A DNA stretch of 37,327 bases. Origin: Streptomyces sp. SA15. GTDB lineage: Bacteria; Actinomycetota; Actinomycetes; Streptomycetales; Streptomycetaceae. This document shows, piece after piece, positions 29,574-37,327 of this stretch. The position numbers and the translations under genes are program-made. The stretch lies in NCBI RefSeq assembly GCF_002291145.1, contig NZ_NTGE01000115.1, forward strand, positions 1 to 37,327, read 5' to 3'. Every line of letters starts with the position of its first letter. Position 1 is the stretch's first letter. The notes beneath the pieces were generated by a model, which was not told the origin of the DNA, made no database searches, and saw nothing but the letters and a program-made list of their open reading frames with translations.

Positions 29574-31691
29574 ATGCAGGTCTGGCCTGGAGAGGCATAT
29601 CCACTCGGTGCCACGTACGACGGCGCCGGCACCAACTTCGCGGTCTTCACGGAGGCCGCGGACCGAGTAGAGCTGTGTCTGCTGCACGACGACGGCTCGG
29701 AGACGGCGGTGGAACTGCGGGAGAGCGACGCGTTCGTGCGGCACGCGTACCTGCCGGGCGTGATGCCGGGACAACGGTACGGATTCCGTGTGCACGGCCC
29801 GTACGCCCCCGAGCGCGGCCTGCGCTGCAACTCGGCGAAGCTGCTGCTCGATCCGTACGCGCGTGCGATCAGCGGTTCGATCCGCTGGGGCGAGGAGGTC
29901 TACGGCTATCACTTCGACGCGCCCGACAAGCGCAACGACCTGGACTCGGCGCCGCACACGATGGCGTCGGTCGTGGTCAACCCGTACTTCGACTGGGGCG
30001 ACGACCGGCGCCCGCGCACCGAGTACCACCACACGGTGATCTACGAGGCCCATGTCAAGGGCCTCACGATGCGGCACCCGGGGCTGCCGGAGGAGCTGCG
30101 CGGCACCTACGCCGCGCTCGCACACCCCGCGATCATCGAACACCTGACCGAGCTGGGCGTCACGGCGCTGGAGCTGATGCCCGTACACCAGTTCGTGAAC
30201 GACCACCGGCTGGTCGACATGGGACTGAACAACTACTGGGGCTACAACACCATCGGCTTCTTCGCCCCGCACAACGCGTACGCGTCCTGGGGCGACCGCG
30301 GCCAGCAGGTCCTGGAGTTCAAGTCGGCGGTGCGGGCGCTGCACGAGGCCGGCATCGAGGTGATCCTGGACGTGGTCTACAACCACACCGCCGAGGGCAA
30401 CCACCTGGGTCCGACGCTGTCCTTCAAGGGCCTCGACAACCCGCAGTACTACCGCCTGGCGGACGATCCCCGCTACTACACGGACACCACGGGCACCGGG
30501 AACTCGCTGCTCATGCGGTCCCCGCACGTCCTCCAGCTGATCATGGACTCGCTGCGGTACTGGGTCACCGAGATGCACGTCGACGGGTTCCGTTTCGACC
30601 TCGCGGCCACTCTGGCGCGACAGTTCCACGAGGTGGACCGGCTGTCGTCCTTCTTCGACCTGGTGCAGCAGGATCCCGTGGTCTCCCAGGTGAAGCTGAT
30701 CGCCGAGCCCTGGGACGTCGGCGAGGGCGGCTACCAGGTGGGCAATTTCCCGCCGATGTGGACGGAGTGGAACGGCGAGTACCGCGACACCGTACGGGAC
30801 CTGTGGCGCGGCGAGCCGCGCAAGCTGGCGGAGTTCGCGTCCCGGCTGACCGGCTCCTCGGACCTCTACCAGGACGACGGCCGCCGCCCACTGGCCTCCA
30901 TCAACTTCGTGACCTGCCACGACGGGTTCACGCTGCACGACCTCGTCTCGTACAACGAGAAACACAACCACGCCAACGGCGAGGACAACCGGGACGGCGA
31001 GAGCCACAACCGGTCCTGGAACTGCGGCGCGGAGGGCGAGAGCGACGACCCGGCCGTACTGGAGCTGCGCGCCCGGCAGATGCGCAACTTCATCGCCACG
31101 CTGATGCTGTCCCAGGGCGTGCCGATGATCAGCCACGGCGACGAGGTCGCGCGCACACAGCGCGGCAACAACAACGCGTACTGCCAGGACAGCGAGCTGG
31201 CCTGGGTGGAATGGCCGGACGGCGAGGGCATCAGCCAGGAGCTGTTGGACTTCACGCGCGCGATGGTGTGGCTCCGCAAGGACCATCCGGTCTTCCGTCG
31301 GCGCCGCTTCTTCCACGGCCGGCCCGTGGAGGGCACCCACGACGAACTGTCGGACATCGCCTGGTTCACCCCCGAGGGCAAGGAGATGACCCAGCGGGAC
31401 TGGGACCAGGCGCAGGCCTCGGCGCTGACGGTGTTCCTCAACGGCAACGCGATCTCCGAGCCCGGTGCGCGCGGGGAGCGGATCACCGACGACTCGTTCC
31501 TGCTGATGTTCAACGCCTCGCCCAAGGCGCTGGACTTCGTGGTGCCGGTCAACCACGGCCGGCAGTGGCAGGTGGTGGTCGACACCGCCCGCACGGACGG
31601 AGTGCCGCCGGGTACGGGCGCGAAGGTGCAGGCCGGGGACCGGCTGACGCTGGTGGACCGGAGCATGACGGTGTTGCAGCGGCCCGATTAG
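29574..31691 (+). CDS. glgX: Glycogen debranching enzyme (GlgX/TreX)
   Basis: A 705-residue GH13 isoamylase-type enzyme that hydrolyses alpha-1,6 branches of glycogen. The N-terminal CBM48-like domain starts at PGEAYPLGATYDGAGTNFAV. The GH13 barrel has regions I-IV: DVVYNHTAEGNH, DGFRFDLAATLA (nucleophile Asp), LIAEPWDVGEGG (acid/base Glu) and TCHDGFTLHDLVSYNEKHN (transition-state Asp). The long NxxGEDNRDGESHNRSWNCG loop is typical of GlgX/TreX. The ATG at 29574 is about ten bases after GGAAGAG. With treY downstream it forms the start of the TreX/Y/Z trehalose pathway. The frame is open for over 1,100 codons upstream, but only by chance of high GC. Confidence 0.95.
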   Translation: MQVWPGEAYPLGATYDGAGTNFAVFTEAADRVELCLLHDDGSETAVELRESDAFVRHAYLPGVMPGQRYGFRVHGPYAPERGLRCNSAKLLLDPYARAISGSIRWGEEVYGYHFDAPDKRNDLDSAPHTMASVVVNPYFDWGDDRRPRTEYHHTVIYEAHVKGLTMRHPGLPEELRGTYAALAHPAIIEHLTELGVTALELMPVHQFVNDHRLVDMGLNNYWGYNTIGFFAPHNAYASWGDRGQQVLEFKSAVRALHEAGIEVILDVVYNHTAEGNHLGPTLSFKGLDNPQYYRLADDPRYYTDTTGTGNSLLMRSPHVLQLIMDSLRYWVTEMHVDGFRFDLAATLARQFHEVDRLSSFFDLVQQDPVVSQVKLIAEPWDVGEGGYQVGNFPPMWTEWNGEYRDTVRDLWRGEPRKLAEFASRLTGSSDLYQDDGRRPLASINFVTCHDGFTLHDLVSYNEKHNHANGEDNRDGESHNRSWNCGAEGESDDPAVLELRARQMRNFIATLMLSQGVPMISHGDEVARTQRGNNNAYCQDSELAWVEWPDGEGISQELLDFTRAMVWLRKDHPVFRRRRFFHGRPVEGTHDELSDIAWFTPEGKEMTQRDWDQAQASALTVFLNGNAISEPGARGERITDDSFLLMFNASPKALDFVVPVNHGRQWQVVVDTARTDGVPPGTGAKVQAGDRLTLVDRSMTVLQRPD

Positions 31692-31697
31692 GGGTGC

Positions 31698-31715
31698 GGG
31701 GCTGCGGCAGCCGCC
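31698..31715 (+). terminator. G/C hairpin between glgX and treY
   Basis: GGCTG-CGG-CAGCC (31700-31712), extended by flanking G and C runs with one bulge, lies seven bases past the glgX stop. No T-tract follows. It may be a weak terminator or processing site inside the operon. Confidence 0.4.
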
Positions 31716-31781
31716 CCCCTTGGCGAACACGACTGGCGGCAGGGTGACAGGAAGGGCGGTGGGGCGGGTACGTAGGTTGGC

Positions 31782-34175
31782 ATGACACCTGAGCGACCTG
31801 ACCCGGCGGTGCCGACGGCCACGTACCGGCTGCAGTTGCAGCCCGAGTTCCCGTTCGGGGCCGCGGCGGCGGTGGTGCCGTACCTGGCCTCGCTCGGCGT
31901 CTCGCACCTGCATCTGTCCCCCGTCCTGGAGGCCGTCCCCGGCTCCCCGCACGGCTACGACGTCGTGGACCACGCGCGCGTGCGCGAGGAACTGGGCGGC
32001 GAGGAAGGACTGCGGGCGCTGGCGCGCACCGCGCGCGAGCACGGGCTCGGTCTGGTCGTGGACATCGTGCCGAACCACATGGCCATGGCCCCGCGCCACA
32101 ACCGCGCCCTGTGGGAGGTGCTGCGGGAGGGCCCCAAGTCGCCGTACGCGCGCTGGTTCGACATCGACTGGGAGGCGCAGGGCGGCCAGGTACTGCTGCC
32201 GGTGCTCGGGGGACCGCTGGGCGCGGAGATCGCCCGGTTGGAGGTCGACGGGAACCTCCTGCGCTACTACGACCATGTGTTCCCGCTGCGCGAGGCCACC
32301 GAGGACCTGCCGCTCCCGCAGCTGCTTGACGCGCAGTGGTACCGGCCGGTGTGGTGGCGGCTGGCCCGTACCGACCTCAACTACCGCCGCTTCTTCAGCA
32401 TCTCGGAGCTCATCGGCGTCCGGGTGGAGGACCCGGAGGTCTTCGAGGCCACGCACGCCAAGATCCTCACGCTGCTCCACGAGGGCGTGATCGACGGCCT
32501 GCGCGTCGACCACCCCGACGGGCTCGCCGACCCCGACGCCTACCTGCTGCGGCTGCACGAGGCGACCAGCGGCCGCTGGACGGTCGTGGAGAAGATCCTC
32601 GCGGACGGGGAGCCGCTGCCGGCCTCCTGGCCCGTCGCGGGCACCACCGGCTACGACGCGCTGCGGCACATCGACGGCCTCTTCACGGACCCGGCGGGCT
32701 TCGGTGAACTCCTCGGCCAGTACCGGCGGTTCGCCGCCCCGCAGACGGACCGGGGCGGGGAGTGGGAGGCGACGGTACGGCGGGCGGCGTACAAGGTCAT
32801 CACACACGAACTGGCCACCGAGATCGAGCGGCTGACCCGGGTGGCGAACCGCGTGTGCGCCACCTCGCCGGAGCCCGCGCTGCGCGACCGCGCGCCCTGG
32901 GCCCTGCGCACCGCCCTCCAGGAGCTCCTCGTCCGCCTGGAGGTCTACCGGCCGTACGCCTCCGGGGACGCGTCCCGGATCGTCACCGAGGAGGCCGCTG
33001 CCGAGGCCCGGCTCGCCTTCGTCGTCCCCGAGGAGGCGGGTGCGGTCGATGTCGTACGGGACCTGGTGCTCGGGCGGTACGGAGACGAGCCCGGGCACGT
33101 CGAGTTCCGGACGCGGTTCGCGCAGACGGCATCGGCCCTGCGCGCCAAGTCCGTGGAGGACACGGCGTACTACCGCTATGTGCCGCTGCTGTCGGCGACC
33201 GAGGTGGGCGGGAACCCAGGGAGCCCGGCCGTACCGCCCGAGGACTTCCACGCCTACTGCGCGCGCGTGCAGCGCGACTGGCCGGCGACCGGCACGGTGG
33301 TATCGACGCACGACACCAAGCGCAGTGCCGATGTACGGGCGGCGCTGGCTGTGCTCACCGAGTGCCCGCAGCGGTGGGCGGACGTACTGGCCGAGGTGAC
33401 ACGCACCGGGGAGGGCGTACCGGACGCGCAACTGGCGTGGGCGGCCTGGCAGACGGTGTTCGGGCTCGGCCCGGCCGCCGCGGAACGCGTCCAGGGCGCC
33501 CTGCTGAAGCATGTGCGCGAGGCGGGCCTGTACACGAGCTGGACCGAGCAGGAGCCGCCGTACGAGGAGGCGGTGGCTGCGTTCGTCGCGGCCGGGCCGT
33601 GCGGGGCGCCGGGCGAGCGCGTGACCGCCTTCCGGGACTCGCTGGCCCCGCACATCCGGGCGAACGTCCTCGGCACGGCCCTGCTGCACCTGACCATGCC
33701 GGGCGTGCCGGACGTCTACCAGGGCACGGAGGCCGAGTACCTGGCCCTGGTGGACCCGGACAACCGACGGCCCGTGAGCTTCCCGCCGTCGGAGCCTGGC
33801 GACAAGGGTGCGCTGACGCGAGCGGCGCTGCGGCTGCGGGCGCGGCGGCCGGAGGTCTTCGGTGACTCGGCGACGTACACGCCGGTTACCGCCGAGGGTC
33901 CGGCGGCGGCCCACTGTGTGGCGTTCGTGCGCTCGGGTGAGGTGCTCACGGCCGTGACCCGGCTGTCGCTGCGGTTGGCGGAGGCGGGGGGCTGGCGGGA
34001 GACGGTGCTGGCGTTGCCGCCGGGGCGGTGGGTGGATGTGCTGGATCCGGGGCGGGAGTTCGCGGGGCACGTGCGGGTGGGGGAGCTTTTTGAGGGGGTG
34101 CCGGTGGCTTTGCTGGAGCGGGTGGGCAAGCGGCGGACGTCCGCTGACGTTGGCGTCGGGCCGGTCCGCGGGTGA
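31782..34175 (+). CDS. treY: Maltooligosyl trehalose synthase
   Basis: A 797-residue GH13 enzyme that converts the reducing-end alpha-1,4 linkage of maltodextrins into an alpha,alpha-1,1 (trehalose) linkage. The family N-terminus is PTATYRLQLQPEFPFGAAAA followed by YLASLGVSHLHLSPVLEAVP and GSPHGYDVVDHARV. GH13 regions include VDIVPNHMA, GLRVDHPDGLADP (nucleophile Asp), TVVEKILADGEPL (Glu) and VVSTHDTKRSADVRA (Asp). The length is close to the usual 750-800. The ATG at 31782 has GTAGGTTGG just upstream. It follows glgX by 90 bases on the same strand. The expected third gene, treZ, is not in the window: the sequence downstream is a terminator and then the toxin locus on the other strand. Confidence 0.95.
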   Translation: MTPERPDPAVPTATYRLQLQPEFPFGAAAAVVPYLASLGVSHLHLSPVLEAVPGSPHGYDVVDHARVREELGGEEGLRALARTAREHGLGLVVDIVPNHMAMAPRHNRALWEVLREGPKSPYARWFDIDWEAQGGQVLLPVLGGPLGAEIARLEVDGNLLRYYDHVFPLREATEDLPLPQLLDAQWYRPVWWRLARTDLNYRRFFSISELIGVRVEDPEVFEATHAKILTLLHEGVIDGLRVDHPDGLADPDAYLLRLHEATSGRWTVVEKILADGEPLPASWPVAGTTGYDALRHIDGLFTDPAGFGELLGQYRRFAAPQTDRGGEWEATVRRAAYKVITHELATEIERLTRVANRVCATSPEPALRDRAPWALRTALQELLVRLEVYRPYASGDASRIVTEEAAAEARLAFVVPEEAGAVDVVRDLVLGRYGDEPGHVEFRTRFAQTASALRAKSVEDTAYYRYVPLLSATEVGGNPGSPAVPPEDFHAYCARVQRDWPATGTVVSTHDTKRSADVRAALAVLTECPQRWADVLAEVTRTGEGVPDAQLAWAAWQTVFGLGPAAAERVQGALLKHVREAGLYTSWTEQEPPYEEAVAAFVAAGPCGAPGERVTAFRDSLAPHIRANVLGTALLHLTMPGVPDVYQGTEAEYLALVDPDNRRPVSFPPSEPGDKGALTRAALRLRARRPEVFGDSATYTPVTAEGPAAAHCVAFVRSGEVLTAVTRLSLRLAEAGGWRETVLALPPGRWVDVLDPGREFAGHVRVGELFEGVPVALLERVGKRRTSADVGVGPVRG

Positions 34176-34179
34176 AGCA

Positions 34180-34216
34180 CCGAAACCCCGCCAGGCGTTA
34201 CCTGGCGGGGTTTCGG
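34180..34216. terminator. Strong bidirectional terminator
   Basis: CCGAAACCCCGCCAGG (34180-34195) pairs perfectly over 16 bases with 34201-34216 around a five-base loop. It lies between the convergent treY and immunity genes, four bases past the treY stop. Confidence 0.9.
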
Positions 34217-34235
34217 CTTCATCGATCTGTCGAGA

Positions 34236-34916
34236 TCACTGTTGGTTCAAGGCGGTTCGAAGGTAGGCGATCAGATCACCGGTCGGCACCTCGGCCCAGT
34301 CATCCCCGGGAACCCCGGGGCGAATGACCTCGTATCGCTCGCCTTCAAGCTCATGCACCAGGACCTGACGGCTCGTTCCGTCCAGCTGATCCACCCGCAG
34401 GCGGACGGCGCCGTGCGTGATCGTCGGGAACATGTTCCGCAGCACCTCATCCGCATGGAGGCGACGCAGAAGGTTCCATTGCCTCCGGTGGAACTCGGCC
34501 GACAGAAGGTCGGCCCACTGCGAAGAAGTGGGCTCTCCCCTCTCGAGCGCCCCGGCGAATTCATCGAGCTCCAGGAACTCGAATCTCGCCGCCAACTCGT
34601 CGAGCGGCATACCTTCCCGCCATGCGGCGACCGCCTCCACGAGCAATCCGAGATCGTCAGTCGAGCCGATCTCCCAGGAGAACCCGGGAGTCTCCCAGGT
34701 GAACCCGGGAATGAGGACACGCACCCGGAACAGACGCTCTTCGGTCGCAGGATGGACCGACACGTAACCCCTTGCCGTCTCGATGCCGATGGCCTCGGTG
34801 GCCCACGGCGGCAGCCCGATGTCGCATCCGCGCAGCTTCGCTGCTTCTTTCATCGCCGATACAAGGCCGCCCGCAGCGGTCACGTCCGGGTACAGGTCTT
34901 TCCGATGGGCATCCAT
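34236..34916 (-). CDS. Putative immunity protein of the toxin locus (possibly DUF6193-like)
   Basis: A 226-residue soluble acidic protein. LYPDVTAAGGLVSAMKEAAK at the start and TDDLGLLVEAVAAWREGMPL in the middle resemble DUF6193 proteins as I remember them; this is tentative. An internal tandem PGFTWETPGFSWE is visible near residue 75. The ATG at 34916 lies ten bases after the toxin stop, and the GAGGA formed at that stop is its ribosome-binding site, so the two genes are translationally coupled. This is the standard toxin-immunity order. G+C is about 63% in two 60-base lines I counted, below the roughly 72% of the chromosome around it, fitting a mobile toxin-immunity cassette. The immunity role is inferred from position. 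Confidence 0.72.
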   Translation of the reverse strand: MDAHRKDLYPDVTAAGGLVSAMKEAAKLRGCDIGLPPWATEAIGIETARGYVSVHPATEERLFRVRVLIPGFTWETPGFSWEIGSTDDLGLLVEAVAAWREGMPLDELAARFEFLELDEFAGALERGEPTSSQWADLLSAEFHRRQWNLLRRLHADEVLRNMFPTITHGAVRLRVDQLDGTSRQVLVHELEGERYEVIRPGVPGDDWAEVPTGDLIAYLRTALNQQ

Positions 34917-34926
34917 ATGCGATTCC

Positions 34927-37327
34927 TCAGCAGTGGCAGTATCCGATGATCGAACCTTTCACGGGGGTAAGTTTCCCCAGCACCGAGAGATCCGGCATAT
35001 CTGTCGGGGCATCCAGTTTCATGGCTCCATTCGGACCCGACGGGGAGTAGAACTTGATCGAATCCCATGGGCGTTGACCATTGGCGAGTGCCCTCGCGAT
35101 CATGGACATCTCGTAGTCCGTGGCAGCAGCTCCGTCCTCACCGCCCTTCAGCCCACGCCGGGCAGCATCTATGAAGTCTCCATGTTGGTTCAGTCCCGTC
35201 ATGTTGATGTGCAGCGTCACGCTCGGGTCGGCGATGGCCATCTCCGCGATCCGGGCGAAGTCGTTCGGGGACACGTTGGAGAAGGTGGCGAACTTGTTCT
35301 CGGGCAGCGCGGCCCACTCGTCGAGTTTCCCATTTCTCTGCCACCCCAACGCGACCTTGCAGTTGTGGACAAGGACCGGAGCGGCGCCCGCCAGCACGAA
35401 GAACGTGTGCAGGTCGTCGACCGTGAGGTCGTAGACCGTGCGCGGAGCCAGGCCGGAGCGGTCGTTGAGGGCGGTCACCGCGCGGACGGAGCCGTCCGGG
35501 GTGCGCAGGCGGTCGTCGACGCGCAGGTCGGAGACCAGCGTCCACCCGCGGTCCACCACGTAGAACTTGTGGCCGGCGGTGCTCTCCAGCCTTCCCCCGC
35601 CGGCAACGGCGATGTCCACCAGCCGCTGGGTGTCGTGCTTGAAGGTGTCGGTGACCTGCCGGGCCCGCAACTGGCCGGAAGCCGGATCCGTGGCCTTGAC
35701 GAGGTCCCCCACGCCCACCTGGCTGATGGGCCGGTGTGAGCCGTCCGCCATCAGCACCTTGGTGGTGCCAGGGAAGCTGTTCACCTTGCAGGCGGTGTAC
35801 AGGTCTTCGTGGGCGTTGATGATGGCGTTGAGCTTGGCGAGGGTCCCGGGGTCCAGGTCGAGGGCCTTGAGGGCATGGAACGCGTCACGGACCCCGACAC
35901 CGGTCTTCATGGCGGCGTCCAGAGCCCGGATCCCGTCGAAGACCGTGCCCAACGCCTTGCCGGGGATGAAGTTGCTCAGGGCCCAGGCGCAGCCGCTGGC
36001 GCTGCCGTGCCAACAGTCGACGAAGTCCTGGACCAGGATCGCCTTGATGAGCTTGTAGGTGAGGGTCTGCTGGATGAGTTCCAGCTTGGAGAAGTACCGG
36101 GTGACGTCCTTCTTCAGACCCGGGATGCGCTTGCTCTCGATGAGCAGCGTGTCCGCCGAAGGGCAGCCGTCGGCGCTGGCCGTCGTGTCGGGGTTGGTGC
36201 AGAGGAAGAAGTCGACCACCGCGCTGAAGGTGACCGTGAACGTGGTGGTGCAGCCTTCGAAGCCGATGTCGATGACGCAGGGCTCGTGCTGCTTGGCGTC
36301 AGTGATCTCGATGCTGTCCTCGTCGACGACGTACCACGTGCCGCCGACTCCGGTGCCCGCACCGGTCGAGACCTGCTGGTTCGCGGCGTTGCGTGCCGCT
36401 TCCTCTGCTGCCTTCTGCGCCTCCTGCGCATACTTCAGCGCGTCCTTCGCAGCCTGTTCGGCTTCGGTGGCGGCGGCGTCGGCCCGGTCGGCGGCGGCGC
36501 GTGCGTCCTTGGCGGACTGCTCGGCCGCGGCCGCGGCGTCGCGGGCGGCCTGGGCGTCGAGGGCGGCCTGGTCGGCGGAGGCGCGGGCGTCCCTTGCGTA
36601 GCCCTCGGCGCGGCCGGCCGACTGGTCGGCTGCGGATGCGTCGGCCGTGGCCTGGCGGTCGTACTCGATGGTGCGGGCCAGTGACGCCGAGGCCTTTGAG
36701 GCGGCTGCGGCCGCGTCGGCCGCGTAGCCGAGGGCCTCCTTGGAGTAGGTGCGGGCGGTGGCCGCGTGGGTGGCGGCGTTGGCCGCGTGCTGGTAGGCGA
36801 TCTTCGCGTCGCCCCGTGCCTGTTCGGCGAGGTTCTTGGCCGCGGCCGCTTCCGCCTGCGCGTTCTTGGCGTGGGCGTCGGCGACGGCCTTCTGCTGGTC
36901 GGCGATCGACTTCGCCGCCTGCCCGGTCAGCACGACCAGGCCGGCGGCCGAGTCCGTGTCGACGTAGGGAGAGCCGAGCTGGATCGCGTCGTTGGCCGGC
37001 TTGGCGACCTGGGATGCGGCGTTGCCCGCGTCGGCCGCGGCCTGCGCGGTGACATAGGCGAAGCCCGCGGCCTTCGCCGAGGCGGCCAGGGCCTTGGCGG
37101 CCTCCTTGTTCGCCTCGTCCGCCTGGGACTTGGCGGTCTTGGCCAGCTTCTCCGCCTCGTCCGCCAGCTTGACGGCCGTCTTGGCCTCCAAGGAGGCGTG
37201 CTGGGACGCCTCGATGGCGTCGGCCACGGCGCTGGTCGCGGTCTTCACCGCGGCGTCGGCCCTCAGCTTGGCGGCCTGGGCGGCGTCCGCGTGGGAGCGG
37301 GCCCGCTTGGCGGCCGCTTCGGCGCGG
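34927..37327 (-). CDS. Polymorphic toxin: Ala-rich coiled coil, Hint autoprotease, C-terminal toxin (5' end outside window)
   Basis: About 800 residues are visible; the start is beyond the window. The N-terminal 330 or so visible residues are Ala/Lys/Glu-rich helical repeats with coiled-coil character (for example AKDARAAADRADAAATEAEQ). A middle region follows (about 35.8-36.35 kb) with Cys and hydrophobic segments. A PT-Hint domain spans 35362-35790: it begins with Cys (CKVNSFPGTTKVLMADGSHR), has the TAGH block, and ends LVHNC, with cleavage expected between Asn and Cys. The released tip is 144 residues (34927-35361), beginning CKVALGWQRNGKLDEW and ending GYCHC; I do not recognise it. Counted G+C of four 60-base lines in the tip is 52-58%, against 72% in the Hint. 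An immunity-like gene follows directly. Confidence 0.88.
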   Translation of the reverse strand, partial: RAEAAAKRARSHADAAQAAKLRADAAVKTATSAVADAIEASQHASLEAKTAVKLADEAEKLAKTAKSQADEANKEAAKALAASAKAAGFAYVTAQAAADAGNAASQVAKPANDAIQLGSPYVDTDSAAGLVVLTGQAAKSIADQQKAVADAHAKNAQAEAAAAKNLAEQARGDAKIAYQHAANAATHAATARTYSKEALGYAADAAAAASKASASLARTIEYDRQATADASAADQSAGRAEGYARDARASADQAALDAQAARDAAAAAEQSAKDARAAADRADAAATEAEQAAKDALKYAQEAQKAAEEAARNAANQQVSTGAGTGVGGTWYVVDEDSIEITDAKQHEPCVIDIGFEGCTTTFTVTFSAVVDFFLCTNPDTTASADGCPSADTLLIESKRIPGLKKDVTRYFSKLELIQQTLTYKLIKAILVQDFVDCWHGSASGCAWALSNFIPGKALGTVFDGIRALDAAMKTGVGVRDAFHALKALDLDPGTLAKLNAIINAHEDLYTACKVNSFPGTTKVLMADGSHRPISQVGVGDLVKATDPASGQLRARQVTDTFKHDTQRLVDIAVAGGGRLESTAGHKFYVVDRGWTLVSDLRVDDRLRTPDGSVRAVTALNDRSGLAPRTVYDLTVDDLHTFFVLAGAAPVLVHNCKVALGWQRNGKLDEWAALPENKFATFSNVSPNDFARIAEMAIADPSVTLHINMTGLNQHGDFIDAARRGLKGGEDGAAATDYEMSMIARALANGQRPWDSIKFYSPSGPNGAMKLDAPTDMPDLSVLGKLTPVKGSIIGYCHC

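Noticed and set aside
26109..31691. A 1,860-codon open frame on the plus strand upstream of and including glgX
   Set aside because: Only the part from 29574 is GlgX. The rest is antisense to the exported amine oxidase pair and the SAV2148 gene and has the biased composition of high-GC shadow frames.
29403..34070. A 1,555-codon open frame on the minus strand
   Set aside because: It is the antisense of glgX and treY, rich in Arg, Val and His from complementary codon bias, with no domain.
1..37327. CRISPR arrays, tRNA or rRNA genes, prophage or replication origin
   Set aside because: No regularly spaced repeats, cloverleaf-like genes, phage genes or DnaA-box clusters were seen on either strand.

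Overview
The window is high-GC actinobacterial chromosome, almost certainly Streptomyces. The signs are codon third positions that are nearly all G or C, many GTG starts, TTA codons confined to a few genes, leaderless promoters, a familiar Streptomyces intergenic repeat, and Streptomyces-type families (SAV2148-family HEPN protein, OleD-like macrolide glucosyltransferase, DUF3152, a sugar ABC importer with no ATPase gene). No tRNA, rRNA, CRISPR array, insertion sequence or origin was recognised. All calls come from reading the sequence; no database search was run.

Layout. 1-7.7 kb: the 3' end of a large GTPase-associated-like gene, a maleylpyruvate-isomerase-like protein, a VOC protein, a DUF1697 protein, an MMPL exporter, an OleD-type glycosyltransferase with an operator-like palindrome in its promoter, and a SMI1/KNR4 protein. 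7.7-11.5 kb: a translationally coupled response regulator - histidine kinase - GerMN lipoprotein operon, divergent from a membrane-anchored DUF3152 metalloprotease with a metzincin motif. Direct repeats like an AfsQ1-type site lie between them. 11.5-14.5 kb: a three-gene carbohydrate ABC importer (binding lipoprotein and two permeases). 14.7-18.1 kb: an APH-family kinase, a divergent LysR/EamA pair and a small secreted two-cysteine protein.

18.1-24.6 kb holds a molybdenum-enzyme module: a DMSO-reductase-family oxidoreductase, a 7Fe/8Fe ferredoxin and a thioredoxin-reductase-like ferredoxin-NADP reductase in one operon, then an AraC regulator, then moaE-moaA-CBS. The moaE gene has lost its central part. 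Next come a frameshifted YbaK/EbsC fragment, a DnaQ-like exonuclease and the SAV2148-family gene, whose 3' end is partly duplicated downstream.

27.2-29.4 kb holds what looks like a copper amine oxidase split into two secreted proteins: one with the N2/N3-like domains, one with the catalytic domain. The catalytic protein has Trp where the Asn of the topaquinone motif belongs. 29.6-34.2 kb carries glycogen debranching enzyme and maltooligosyl trehalose synthase, two steps of the TreX/Y/Z route. The window ends in a polymorphic toxin read on the minus strand (Ala-rich coiled coil, Hint protease domain, low-GC C-terminal toxin tip) with its likely immunity gene 10 bases downstream.

The strongest leads for something undescribed are the two-protein amine oxidase, the toxin tip with its partner, and the self-contained molybdenum-enzyme module.
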